Source: Pseudomonadota bacterium
GTDB lineage: Bacteria; Pseudomonadota; Gammaproteobacteria; Burkholderiales; Burkholderiaceae_C
Length of the DNA stretch: 63,126 nt
Reading direction: 5' to 3'
Assembly (NCBI GenBank): GCA_018241895.1
Contig: JAFECX010000221.1
Span: 1-63,126 of the forward strand
A model generated the notes under the pieces. That model worked only from the letters and a program-made list of their open reading frames with translations, searched no databases and was not told the DNA's origin. Position numbers and translations under genes: made by a program. The stretch's first letter is position 1. Each line of letters starts with the position of its first letter. Of this stretch, positions 1 to 9,810 are shown piece after piece.

Positions 1-861
1 GGCGGTGCCGGCGGCTCCCGGCACGCTCGACGCGCTCGACGCCCGCGCGGCGGGGGGCAGGAACGCAACGGCGGCATAGCCGACGACGCGCTGGCGGTTG
101 CCGGCGGTGTCGCCGGAGTTGCGCAGATCCAGCAGCCGCGGCACGAGGCGATGGCGGCGGGCCGCGAGCAAGGCGCCGGCCAGCGGCGTCGCCCCGCAGG
201 CCTCGTCGTGGTCGAGCGTGGCATCGAGATCGAGCACGCGGTCGATCGTCGCCTTGTCGCGCCGGCGCGCCTCGTGGTAGGGCAGGTCGTGCGAGAGATC
301 GGAACTGACGACGATGAGTGTCTCGTCACCGCCCCACACGCGCTCGAGCACCGCGGCCACATCCTCCGGCTTGGCCCGCCCCACGGTGAGCGGCACGATG
401 CCGAAGTCGCCCAGGACGCGCTGCAGGAACGGCAGCTGGACCTCGAGCGAGTGCTCTGCGGCATGCGCGAGATCGCTCACCGTGACCTGCGGCAGTCCGT
501 CCAGTGTCGCCAGCGCCGGCGCGTCGACACTCACGCGGCCCAGCGGCGTCTCGAACGCGTCGGCCAGCGGCAGCGCCACCCCGCGCACGGCCACGCGGTG
601 CGCCGGGCCGATCAGCACGACGCGGCGCACGCGATCGCGCAGCGCGCCCAGGCAGGCGTAGGCGCGCGCGGCCACCGGCCCGGAGTAGACGTAACCGGCG
701 TGCGGCACCAGCACCATCTTCGGCGCCAGCGCCGCGATGGCCTGCGACGCCGCGGGTGCAGCCTCGAGGTAGGCGTCGATCTCGCGCCTGAGCGCATGCG
801 CGCTGCCCGGATAGAAGCGCCCGGCGACGGCGGCAGGTCGTACGGCGACGGCGATGCTCAT
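1..861 (-). CDS. Memo-family protein (AmmeMemoRadiSam system protein B), 3' end cut off by the window
   Basis: Memo-family protein, related to the LigB dioxygenase fold. The bacterial molecular function is not settled; human Memo1 binds metal through two histidines and a cysteine. All three appear to be conserved here: H54 in PHAGY, H88 in GPAH, and C222. AEHSLEVQLP (135-144) and SSDLSHD are further family signatures. The ATG at 861 follows a GGAGG ribosome site about 6 bases upstream. The 287 codons visible already match the normal family length, so only a short C-terminal tail is lost at base 1. It is divergent from pobA. No AMMECR1 or radical-SAM partner is visible in the window. Confidence 0.88.
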   Translation of the reverse strand, partial: MSIAVAVRPAAVAGRFYPGSAHALRREIDAYLEAAPAASQAIAALAPKMVLVPHAGYVYSGPVAARAYACLGALRDRVRRVVLIGPAHRVAVRGVALPLADAFETPLGRVSVDAPALATLDGLPQVTVSDLAHAAEHSLEVQLPFLQRVLGDFGIVPLTVGRAKPEDVAAVLERVWGGDETLIVVSSDLSHDLPYHEARRRDKATIDRVLDLDATLDHDEACGATPLAGALLAARRHRLVPRLLDLRNSGDTAGNRQRVVGYAAVAFLPPAARASSASSVPGAAGTA

Positions 862-875
862 GACGGCCTCCGAGC

Positions 876-889
876 GTGACAGGAGTCAC
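876..889. promoter_or_regulatory. Palindrome upstream of the Memo start
   Basis: Perfect inverted repeat GTGAC-AGGA-GTCAC ending 15 bases upstream of the Memo-family ATG and just outside its ribosome site. The AT-rich bases next to it (ATACTATG) could hold a -10 box. A role as operator is inference from position only. Confidence 0.35.
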
Positions 890-1131
890 ATACTATGCAG
901 GCATGCGCGGATTTCGCAAGCCCTCGGAGCGCGAAAGGGTCGTAGCACTGAAACCGTGTGAAACCGGCTTTCGAGCAAGTGCGGCGCCGCGACTTTGCCT
1001 GCCCTTCGCACGGGGTGCCGCAACGGCCGCAGACCGATCCCGGGGGCGCTGGGAAGCCGCCCTGCGACGGCTGCCGCAACGCTGATCCAAGAACGGTCTT
1101 GCGGGCGCGGTGCCGCGCGCCGTTCGCGGCA

Positions 1132-1170
1132 CGACCGTCGAGCGGTTCGCGATGCGACCGTCGAGCGGTT
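1132..1170. repeat. Two direct copies of a 16-base element, 23-base period
   Basis: CGACCGTCGAGCGGTT occurs at 1132-1147 and 1155-1170. Each copy holds the interrupted inverted repeat ACCG-TCGAG-CGGT. A period of 23 bases is close to two helical turns, so two dimers could bind the same face. Its place about 200 bases upstream of pobA makes a regulator site possible, but a repeat-prone GC-rich spacer is equally likely. Confidence 0.5.
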
Positions 1171-1174
1171 TGCC

Positions 1175-1206
1175 GCCCGGCCGCCCGGCCGCCCGGCCGC
1201 CCGGCC
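1175..1206. repeat. Four tandem copies of an 8-base GC repeat
   Basis: GCCCGGCC is repeated four times without interruption (1175, 1183, 1191, 1199). Such a tract is prone to slippage and could change copy number between strains. It lies about 165 bases upstream of pobA. Confidence 0.8.
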
Positions 1207-1348
1207 GTGCGCGAGCCTTGCGCGCGGCCCCAGCCTCGTCCGCGGCCGCAGTGGCCACGCGGGCGCCCTGGCGCAGGCGCGCTGGCCGACAATGTGCCGC
1301 ACCACCCCCGCATCCGCGTGCCGTGGCCGGCGCCCGGCGCGCACCTGA

Positions 1349-2542
<1,194 letters not shown>

Positions 2543-2687
2543 GGCGCGCTGCAGCCGGCGCGCGCAGGGTGGGGCGGCGCGCCGGCAAGGCCCGGCGCCG
2601 CTGCGCGCGCCACGCTGCCCGGCGACGTTCGGGCGCCGATCCCGAGACGATTTCGATTCCCAACCCGGCGCGAGCCGCATAGAGTGC

Positions 2688-2717
2688 GTCGCACACCGCG
2701 CCCGCGTCGTGTGCGAC
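2688..2717. promoter_or_regulatory. Inverted repeat upstream of the UbiD gene
   Basis: GTCGCACAC (2688-2696) and GTGTGCGAC (2709-2717) form a perfect 9-base inverted repeat with a 12-base spacer, 70 bases before the UbiD-family ATG. It could be an operator or a hairpin in the leader. Nothing in the window identifies a binding protein. Confidence 0.4.
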
Positions 2718-2786
2718 ATGCCTCGGGCGGCGCACCGCCGGGGGCTCGATCGACGAAGCGCAAGGCCGGCAACGGCGGCAGGAATC

Positions 2787-4181
2787 ATGGGACGCACAGC
2801 ATCGCAGGCAGCGCAGATCGCCGACCTCGGCGACATCATCGACTGGCTGGAGCGCCATGGGCGGCTGGTGCGCGTGCGCTCCGAGGTCGATCCGCTGCAC
2901 CAGCTGGCCGGCATCGCCGCGCGTTTCGAGGGCGGGCCGCGCGCCGTGCTGTTCGAGCGCGTCAAGGGCAGCCGCTGGCCGGTCTTCACCGGCCTGTACT
3001 GGTCGCGCGAGCTGCTCGCCGCGCTGCTGCAGCGCCCGGCATCGAGCCTGCCGCAGCACGTCTCGGACTGCATCCGCACGTGGCAGCAGCAGCCGCTGGC
3101 GCCGGTGGTGGTCGGCAAGGGCCGCGTGGCCGAAGTCACCGAGCGCGAGGTGGACCTGTCGCTGCTGCCGGTTCCCACGCACGCCGAGCTCGACGGCGGC
3201 CCCTATTTCGACGCCGGCGTCGTGATCACGAAGGATCCGCAGACGGGGATCCGCAACAGCTCGATCCAGCGCTTCCAGGTGCTCGGCAAGGACCGGCTGG
3301 CCGTCAACATCGACGCCGGCCGCCACCTCGAGTTGTGCCTCGCGAAGGCGGCGGCGCGCGGCGAGCCGCTGGCGTTCACGCTCAACGTGGGGGTCGGGCC
3401 CGGGCTGCACTTCGCCGCCGCCACGCCGGCCGAGGCGGCGCCCTTCGGCACCGACGAGCTGGGCATCGCCGGCGTCTTCGACGGGCGGCCGCTGGAACTC
3501 GTGGCCGGCACCGTGTCGGATGTCGAAATGGCCGCCGATGCGATGTTCGCGCTCGAGTGCGAACTGCTGCCCGGCCAGACGCATCCCGAGGGGCCGTTTG
3601 CCGAGGTCACCGGCTACTACGCGACGGTGGCGCCGCGCCCGCTCGTGCGAGTGCGCCGCATCCACCACCGGCGCCGGCCCGTGTTCCAGACCATCGTCTC
3701 GGGCGCCGAGGTGTTCAACTCGGTCGGCCTGCTCGGCGAGGCGAACGTGCTCGCGCTGCTGCAAAAGCAGGTGCCCGGCGTGCGCGACGTGTACTTCTCG
3801 CACGGCGGCTGCGGCTTCTACCACGCCGTCGTGCAGATCGCGCAGACGCGCGCCGGCTGGGCCAAGCAGGCGCTGATGGCCGCCTTTGCCGCGTTCCCGC
3901 CGCTGAAGATGGTGACCGTGGTCGACGACGACGTGGACATCCGCAACCCGGCCGACGTGGAGTGGGCGATGGCGACGCGGCTGGACCCCAGGCGCGGCAT
4001 CCTGGTGGTCGACAACGTCTTCGGCCACGGCCTGAACCCGGGCTTTCCCGACTACCTGGGCAGCAAGGTCGGCTTCGACGCCACGCGGCCCTGTCCGCAC
4101 ACCGCGAACACCACGCGCGCCCGGATCAAGCCAGCGCCGCTGGACGGCGTGCAGCTCGAGATGCGCGAGATCGAGCGCTGA
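2787..4181 (+). CDS. UbiD-family (prenylated-FMN dependent) decarboxylase
   Basis: Member of the UbiD family, which reversibly decarboxylates aromatic or alpha,beta-unsaturated acids using prenylated FMN. The cofactor/metal segment IRNSSIQR (155-162) and the PEGPFAE segment with E268 and E273, spaced five apart like the catalytic pair of Fdc1, are present. I chose the ATG at 2787 because AGGA precedes it by 4 bases; an in-frame upstream ATG at 2709 lies in the inverted repeat and has no ribosome site. The 464 residues fit the family. Its place next to pobA suggests a phenolic-acid substrate such as 4-hydroxybenzoate, but the ubiquinone-pathway UbiD cannot be excluded. No ubiX partner is nearby. 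Confidence 0.88.
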   Translation: MGRTASQAAQIADLGDIIDWLERHGRLVRVRSEVDPLHQLAGIAARFEGGPRAVLFERVKGSRWPVFTGLYWSRELLAALLQRPASSLPQHVSDCIRTWQQQPLAPVVVGKGRVAEVTEREVDLSLLPVPTHAELDGGPYFDAGVVITKDPQTGIRNSSIQRFQVLGKDRLAVNIDAGRHLELCLAKAAARGEPLAFTLNVGVGPGLHFAAATPAEAAPFGTDELGIAGVFDGRPLELVAGTVSDVEMAADAMFALECELLPGQTHPEGPFAEVTGYYATVAPRPLVRVRRIHHRRRPVFQTIVSGAEVFNSVGLLGEANVLALLQKQVPGVRDVYFSHGGCGFYHAVVQIAQTRAGWAKQALMAAFAAFPPLKMVTVVDDDVDIRNPADVEWAMATRLDPRRGILVVDNVFGHGLNPGFPDYLGSKVGFDATRPCPHTANTTRARIKPAPLDGVQLEMREIER

Positions 4182-4269
4182 GCGCCGCTGCGATCGCGCG
4201 CACGGATCGGAGAAGAGCCACCCCACGCGAGTGAGCCTGCCCAGGCCGGCGGCCCGCAAGCGTGAGCCT

Positions 4270-4860
4270 TCAGCCGCGCGGCGCCCGGATGGCCGATTTC
4301 GGCCGGAACGCCTTGCACACCTCGTCATGGCTTTCGAGGTAGGGGCCGCCGATGAGGTCGACGCAGTACGGGATGGCGGCGAAGATGCCCGGCACCGGCG
4401 GCGTGTGCCGCGGCAGGCCTTCGAGCGTCTCGGCGATGGCCTTGGGCTGGCCCGGCAGGTTGACGATCAGCGCGCGGCCGCGGATCACCGCCACCTGGCG
4501 CGACAGGATCGCCGTCGGCACGAAGGCCAGGCTCACCTGCCGCATCTGTTCGCCGAAGCCGGGCATCACCTTGTGCGCCACCGCCAGCGTGGCATCGGGC
4601 GTCACGTCGCGCGGTGCCGGGCCCGTGCCGCCGGTGGTGAAGACGAGGTCGCAGCGCGCGTCGTCGACGAGCTCGATCAGCGCGGCCGTGATGCGCTCGT
4701 GCTCGTCGGGCACGAGGCGCGGCTCCCAGTGCACGGGATTCTTCAGCGCGCGGGCGAGCCATTCGCGCAGCGCCGGGATGCCCTTGTCCTCGTACACGCC
4801 AGCCGACGCGCGATCGCTGACCGAGACCACGCCGATGCGCAGGGGGTCGAAATCGCTCAT
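4270..4860 (-). CDS. mog: Molybdopterin adenylyltransferase
   Basis: MogA/MoaB-fold enzyme of molybdenum cofactor synthesis; it adenylates molybdopterin before metal insertion. The fold's signature TTGGTGPAPRDVTP is at 75-88, with GGTG at 77-80. The 196 residues agree with the usual size. The start ATG overlaps the stop of darP by 4 bases (ATGA), so the two genes are probably translated from one message. The C-terminal RPKSAIRAPRG is an unstructured basic tail. It faces the UbiD gene across 88 bases. Confidence 0.95.
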   Translation of the reverse strand: MSDFDPLRIGVVSVSDRASAGVYEDKGIPALREWLARALKNPVHWEPRLVPDEHERITAALIELVDDARCDLVFTTGGTGPAPRDVTPDATLAVAHKVMPGFGEQMRQVSLAFVPTAILSRQVAVIRGRALIVNLPGQPKAIAETLEGLPRHTPPVPGIFAAIPYCVDLIGGPYLESHDEVCKAFRPKSAIRAPRG

Positions 4861-5471
4861 GTCCCATCGACCCTCGGCTTGATGTAGCGGAACAGCTCGC
4901 GGTGGCTGCGCGGCTGCCGCGCCTGCGCCGCCGGGCCGGCGGCGTCGCGGCGCGCCGCGCGCACCAGGCTGCGCAGATGCTGCGCGTCACACCCGGGATG
5001 CGCGCCGAGCCAGCGCGCCAGCGCTGCGTCCTCGGCGATCAGTTCGGCGCGCCAGCGCTCGGCGGCGTGCAAGGCGAGCGTCTCGTGCGCCGAGCCCTCG
5101 GTGGCTGCCGCCAGCGCCTGGCGCAGCGCGGCATGGTCGGCGTCGCGCATCAGCTTGCCCACGTACTGCAGCTGGCGGCGGCGCCCCTCGTGCGACTTCG
5201 TGCGCCGGTACTCGTCGATCGCCGCGCGCAGCGTCTCGGGCATCTCGATCACGGCCAGCTTGTCGGCGGCCAACCCGGCCAGCTCGAGACCGAGCGCCTG
5301 CACGGCCTGCGAGCGGCGCTTGAGCTCGCTCTTGCTCGGCCGCGCTGCGCTGCCGTCGTCGATGGCGACGCCGAGCGCGTCGTGCGCACCGTGGTGGGCG
5401 CTGTCGTGCGCGTCGTCGTGCGCGTTGTCGTGCGCATCCGCACGGTCGGGCGGAGTGGGGCGTCGGCTCAT
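4857..5471 (-). CDS. darP: Ribosome-associated protein DarP/YjgA (DUF615)
   Basis: Homologue of E. coli YjgA/DarP, a factor bound to the 50S subunit during assembly. The conserved core starts with PSKSELKRRSQAVQ and includes the RRRQLQYVGKLMR motif and a C-terminal RSHRELFRYIK. I start at the ATG at 5471 (204 residues), close to known homologues; the frame is open further upstream but reads into the pmbA promoter side. The N-terminus has a histidine-rich run built from an Ala-His-Asp unit (five copies, residues about 12-32), absent from E. coli DarP. It overlaps mog by 4 bases and is divergent from pmbA. Confidence 0.92.
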   Translation of the reverse strand: MSRRPTPPDRADAHDNAHDDAHDSAHHGAHDALGVAIDDGSAARPSKSELKRRSQAVQALGLELAGLAADKLAVIEMPETLRAAIDEYRRTKSHEGRRRQLQYVGKLMRDADHAALRQALAAATEGSAHETLALHAAERWRAELIAEDAALARWLGAHPGCDAQHLRSLVRAARRDAAGPAAQARQPRSHRELFRYIKPRVDGT

Positions 5472-5634
5472 CGCTGGCGGGCCGGGTCGGGTCGTGGCGT
5501 CTGGCGGGTTGCGGCGCTTGGGGCGTGGCACGGGAGTGCCGCGAGCGCCGCGCGACGCGTGGTTTTCGGGCCGCTCGATATCATAAGAGCCGCGCTTGCG
5601 TGCGCATTGTTGTCCCATCCGTTCAAGGCTCTCG

Positions 5635-7008
5635 ATGACCGATCTCCGCGCCGACCGTGGCTTCGCCTTCTCGCGCGAGCACTTCCAGCAGATGGTCGAA
5701 GACACGTTGGCCGAGGCGCGACGCCTGGGCGCCAGCGATGCCAGCGTCGAGGTCAGCGAAGGCGTCGGCCTGTCGGTCTCGGTGCGCAAGGGCGAGCTCG
5801 AGAGCGTCGAGCGCAACCGCGACAAGTCGCTCGGCATCGGCGTCTACATCGGCCGCCGGCGCGGCAGCGCCAGCACCTCCGACTTCTCGCCGGCGGCCAT
5901 CCGCCAGACGGTGCGCGCGGCCTACGACATCGCGCGCTTCACGGCCGAGGATGCGGCCGCCGGGCTGCCCGATGTCGAGGATCTCGCCACGCCGGACGAA
6001 GCGGCGCGCGACCTCGGGCTCTTCCACCCCTGGGACATCGACGCCACCGAGGCGCTCGGGATCGCGCAGCGCTGCGAAGCGGCGGCGCTGGCCACGAGCG
6101 CGCTCGTCACCAACTCGGAAGGCGCCGGCGTGTCGGTGCAGCAGGGGCATTTCCGGGCCGGCAACACGCGCGGCTTTCGCGGCGGCTACGCCAGCTCGCG
6201 CCACTCGCTGTCGGTGGCGCCCATCGCCTCGCGCGGCCGCGACATGCAGCGCGACGCCTGGTTCACGTCGATGCGCGACTGGCGCGAGCTCGCCGCGCCC
6301 GAGGCGGTGGGGCGCTACGCGGCCGAGCGCGCGCTGGCGCGGCTCGCGGCGCGGCGCGTGCCGACCGGCGAGGTGCCGGTGCTGTTCGAGGCCCCGCTGG
6401 CCGCGGGGCTGCTCGGCGCCTTCGTGCAGGCGGTGTCGGGCGGCGCGCTGTACCGCAAGGCGAGTTTCCTGCTCGACAGCCTGGGCGAGCGCGTGCTTGC
6501 CGGGCATGTCGACGTCGACGAGGACCCGCACCAGCCCAAGGGCAAGGGCAGCGCGCCGTTCGACGACGAAGGCGTGCACACGCGCGCGCGCCGCATCGTC
6601 GACGCCGGCGTCGTGAAGAGCTACTTCCTCAGCAGCTACTCGGCGCGCAAGCTCGGCCTGCATACCACCGGCCACGCCGGCGGCGCGCACAACCTGCGCA
6701 TGACGAGCCGGCTCACGCAGCCGGGCGACGACCTGGACGCGATGCTGCGCAGGCTCGGGCGCGGCCTCTTCGTCACCGAGCTGATGGGGCAGGGCGTCAA
6801 CGGCGTCACCGGCGACTACTCGCGCGGCGCGGCCGGCTACTGGGTCGAGGGCGGACAGATCGCGCATCCGGTGCACGAGGTGACGGTGGCCGGCAACCTG
6901 CGCGAGATGTTGCGCGACATCGCCGCCATCGGCGCCGACGCCTACACGCAGGGCAGCCGGACGGCGGGCTCGGTGCTGGTCTCGCACATGAAGCTGGCCG
7001 GCGCCTGA
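5635..7008 (+). CDS. pmbA: Metalloprotease PmbA (TldE)
   Basis: PmbA/TldE, the inactive partner subunit of the TldD/TldE zinc protease that in E. coli matures microcin B17 and degrades CcdA. The 457 residues equal the family length. Family features include VEVSEGVGLSVSVRKGE near the N-terminus, the FRGGYASSRHSLS region, and the C-terminal TGDYSRGAAGYWVEGG. I use the ATG at 5635 rather than the in-frame ATG at 5596, since MTDL matches the usual start. The tldD partner is not in this window. It is divergent from darP, a pairing common in proteobacteria. Confidence 0.95.
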   Translation: MTDLRADRGFAFSREHFQQMVEDTLAEARRLGASDASVEVSEGVGLSVSVRKGELESVERNRDKSLGIGVYIGRRRGSASTSDFSPAAIRQTVRAAYDIARFTAEDAAAGLPDVEDLATPDEAARDLGLFHPWDIDATEALGIAQRCEAAALATSALVTNSEGAGVSVQQGHFRAGNTRGFRGGYASSRHSLSVAPIASRGRDMQRDAWFTSMRDWRELAAPEAVGRYAAERALARLAARRVPTGEVPVLFEAPLAAGLLGAFVQAVSGGALYRKASFLLDSLGERVLAGHVDVDEDPHQPKGKGSAPFDDEGVHTRARRIVDAGVVKSYFLSSYSARKLGLHTTGHAGGAHNLRMTSRLTQPGDDLDAMLRRLGRGLFVTELMGQGVNGVTGDYSRGAAGYWVEGGQIAHPVHEVTVAGNLREMLRDIAAIGADAYTQGSRTAGSVLVSHMKLAGA

Positions 7009-7174
7009 ACGCCGGTCTGCGGCGCGCGCAGCGCGGCACCCCCGCGCCCGGCGGGTGCGCAGCGGCGGGCGCGCTCCCTAGAATGCCGCACGCGCCGGCG
7101 GGTGCTGCGGCCTGCGTCGCGGCCACGGCGCCGGGCCGTCGGCAGCCGCACCCCGGCCATCTTCTGGAGACACC

Positions 7175-7789
7175 ATGCAGGCACTGCTCTCGCTGTCGCG
7201 GGCGATCGACAAGCTCAACGAGTCGGTCGGCAAGTACTGCATCTGGCTCATCTTCGCCGCCACGGCGATCAGCGCGCTCAACGCCGTCGTGCGCAAGGCC
7301 TTCAACTACAGCTCGAACAGCTACCTCGAGGTGCAGTGGTACCTGTTCGCCTGGTCGTTCCTGATCGCGGCCGGCTTCACGCTGCTCGAGCGCGAGCACG
7401 TGCGCATCGACGTCGTCAACTCGCACCTGCCCAAGCGCGTGCAGATCTGGATCGACATCGTCGGCTTCGCGCTCTTCCTCACGCCGCTGTGCCTGCTGAT
7501 CCTCTACCTGTGCGTGCCGCTGCTGATCGACAAGGTCCACTCCGGTGAGATGTCGGGCAACCCCGGCGGTCTGATCCGCTGGCCGGTCTGGGCGGCGATC
7601 CCGGTCGGCTTCACGCTGCTGCTGCTGCAGGGGTGGTCCGAGCTGATCAAGTGCGTCGCGTTCCTCCGGGGCCAGGGGCCGGATCCGACCGCGCGCGGCG
7701 GCGACAGGACGGCCGAGGAGGCGCTGGCCGAGGACCTGCGCCGCCAGGCCGAGGCCGCCGGTGCGGCGTCGGCGCATGCCGGCCGCTGA
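7175..7789 (+). CDS. TRAP transporter small permease (DctQ type)
   Basis: Small membrane subunit of a tripartite ATP-independent periplasmic (TRAP) transporter, which uses a sodium gradient to import organic acids. The 204 residues include about four hydrophobic segments (about 22-40, 56-74, 92-117, 139-157) and the LEREHVRIDVV motif typical of DctQ. The last 40 residues are hydrophilic and charged. It is the first gene of a DctQ-DctM-DctP set, starting 17 bases before the DctM ATG after its stop. Its ATG follows a TCTGGAGACACC ribosome site. Confidence 0.93.
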   Translation: MQALLSLSRAIDKLNESVGKYCIWLIFAATAISALNAVVRKAFNYSSNSYLEVQWYLFAWSFLIAAGFTLLEREHVRIDVVNSHLPKRVQIWIDIVGFALFLTPLCLLILYLCVPLLIDKVHSGEMSGNPGGLIRWPVWAAIPVGFTLLLLQGWSELIKCVAFLRGQGPDPTARGGDRTAEEALAEDLRRQAEAAGAASAHAGR

Positions 7790-7806
7790 ACGGGCGGCGC
7801 CGCGCG

Positions 7807-9654
7807 ATGGTCGAGTTCGTCACCGCCAGCTTCGCGCCGATCATGTTCGGCGGGCTGATCTTCTTCCTGATCCTGGGCTTCCCGGTCGCGTTCAGCCTGG
7901 GCGCCTGCGGCCTGTTCTTCGGCGTGCTGGGCACCGAGCTGGGCGTGTTCACCGGCAGCATCCTGGCCTGGCTGCCGCAGCGGCTGATCGGCATCATGTC
8001 CAACGAGACGCTGCTGGCGGTGCCGTTCTTCACGCTGATGGGCCTCATCCTCGAGCGCAGCGGCATGGCCGAGGATCTGCTCGACTCGGTGGGCCAGGTG
8101 TTCGGCCCGCTGCGCGGCGGCCTCGCGCTGGCCGTGGTGCTGGTGGGCGCGATGCTGGCCGCCACCACCGGCGTCGTGGCGGCGTCGGTGATCTCGATGG
8201 GGCTCATCTCGCTGCCCATCATGCTGCGCTACGGCTACAGCCGCAGCCTCACCAGCGGCGTGATCGCCGCCTCGGGCACGCTGGCGCAGATCATCCCGCC
8301 CTCGCTGGTGCTGATCGTGCTGGCCGACCAGATGGGCAAGAGCGTGGGCGACATGTACAAGGGCGCGTTCATCCCCGGCTTCGCGCTGATGGGGCTGTAC
8401 ATCGTCTGGGTGATGGGGCTGGCGCTCTTCAGGCCCCACACGGTGCCGGCCCTGCCGCCCGAGGCGCGCACCTTCCGCGAACCCGGCGGCAGCCACGGCT
8501 ATCCGTCGCTCACGCTGCTGGCGCTGGTCTCGACGCTGGCGGCGGTGTTCCTGGGTCGCCACCTGGAGGCGGTGCACAGCTGGTGGGGCGGCCAGCCGGT
8601 CGACATGGTGCCGACCGACGAGCGCATCGTGGTCGCGATGTGCGGCGGCTCCTTCCTTGCCTGGCTGATCGCGGTCGTCAACCGCGTGCTCGGGCTCGGG
8701 CTGCTGTCCAGGCTGGCCGAACGCGTGACCTTCGTGCTGATTCCGCCGCTGCTGCTGATCTTCCTGGTGCTGGGAACGATCTTCCTCGGCGTGGCCACGC
8801 CGACCGAAGGCGGCGCGATGGGTGCCATGGGCGCGCTGGTGATGGCGGTGATGCGCAAACGCCTGAGCTGGTCGCTGCTCAGGCAGGCGCTGGCCACCAC
8901 GACGCGGCTGTCGTCGTTCGTGATGTTCATCCTGATCGGCGCCACCGTGTTCAGCATGGTGTTCCAGGCCGCCGACGGGCCGGTGTGGGTCGAGCATCTG
9001 ATGGGCAGGTTGCCGGGCGGGCACCTCGGCTTCCTGATCTTCGTGAACGTGCTCGTGTTCTTCCTCGCGTTCTTCCTCGACTTCTTCGAGCTGTCGTTCA
9101 TCGTCGTGCCGGTGCTCGCGCCGATTGCCGACAAGATGGGCATCGATCTCGTCTGGTTCGGCGTGCTGCTGGCGGTGAACATGCAGACCTCGTTCCTGCA
9201 CCCGCCGTTCGGCTTCGCGCTGTTCTACCTGCGCTCGGTGGCGCCGGCAAAACCCTATGTCGACCCCGTCACCGGCCGCACCATGGAGCCGGTGACGACG
9301 ATGCAGATCTACAGGGGCGCGATCCCGTTCCTCGTGCTGCAGCTCACGATGGTGGCGATCCTGATCGCGTTCCCGGGCATGGTCACCAGCCACCTGGACA
9401 AGAAGATCAAGGTCGACATGAATGCCGTCGGTGCGCAGATGCTCGAAAGCCTGGATGCCGAGCAGGGCGGCGGGCTCGACATCGATGCCGGCCCGCCCGC
9501 CGGTGCGGCCTCGGCGGCGGGGCCGCAAGGCGCGCCGGTGCCGGACGCGGCCGCGCGCGCGCCGCGGGAGTCGGGCTCGGCGCCGTCCGATGCGCCGGGC
9601 ACCGTGCCCGACGACCCGGTCAAGGCGCTGGAGGAGTCGCTGCGCAAGCCCTGA
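7807..9654 (+). CDS. TRAP transporter large permease (DctM type), long form
   Basis: Twelve-helix-type membrane subunit that forms the TRAP transport channel. The DctM signatures are clear: PFFTLMGLILERSGMAEDL (74-92), ASGTLAQIIPPSLVLI (155-170) and the ATPTEGGAMGA loop near 330-340. At 615 residues it is much longer than the common 425-440. The extra length is a central insertion (about 235-300, with its own hydrophobic segments) and an alanine/proline-rich tail after about 540. Long forms are known with TakP-like binding proteins. The start at 7807 gives a protein beginning just before the first membrane segment. Confidence 0.93.
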   Translation: MVEFVTASFAPIMFGGLIFFLILGFPVAFSLGACGLFFGVLGTELGVFTGSILAWLPQRLIGIMSNETLLAVPFFTLMGLILERSGMAEDLLDSVGQVFGPLRGGLALAVVLVGAMLAATTGVVAASVISMGLISLPIMLRYGYSRSLTSGVIAASGTLAQIIPPSLVLIVLADQMGKSVGDMYKGAFIPGFALMGLYIVWVMGLALFRPHTVPALPPEARTFREPGGSHGYPSLTLLALVSTLAAVFLGRHLEAVHSWWGGQPVDMVPTDERIVVAMCGGSFLAWLIAVVNRVLGLGLLSRLAERVTFVLIPPLLLIFLVLGTIFLGVATPTEGGAMGAMGALVMAVMRKRLSWSLLRQALATTTRLSSFVMFILIGATVFSMVFQAADGPVWVEHLMGRLPGGHLGFLIFVNVLVFFLAFFLDFFELSFIVVPVLAPIADKMGIDLVWFGVLLAVNMQTSFLHPPFGFALFYLRSVAPAKPYVDPVTGRTMEPVTTMQIYRGAIPFLVLQLTMVAILIAFPGMVTSHLDKKIKVDMNAVGAQMLESLDAEQGGGLDIDAGPPAGAASAAGPQGAPVPDAAARAPRESGSAPSDAPGTVPDDPVKALEESLRKP

Positions 9655-9810
9655 CGCAACAAGAGGACGTGCTCGGCGCCGTCGCAGCAGGCGGCGCTCG
9701 CACGCCGCCGGCCTCGATTGGGTGAACCCCTATTCGGAGCCGCTGCCCCGCTGCATAGACTGCAAGGCTCTGCGGGCCACCCGCTCATGCTTCTTCGAGG
9801 AGTCGTCACC

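Noticed and set aside
5250..5443. Minus-strand Thr/Arg repeat frame over the DarP N-terminus
   Set aside because: It is the alternative reading of the Ala-His-Asp repeat DNA in the darP gene, not a separate gene.
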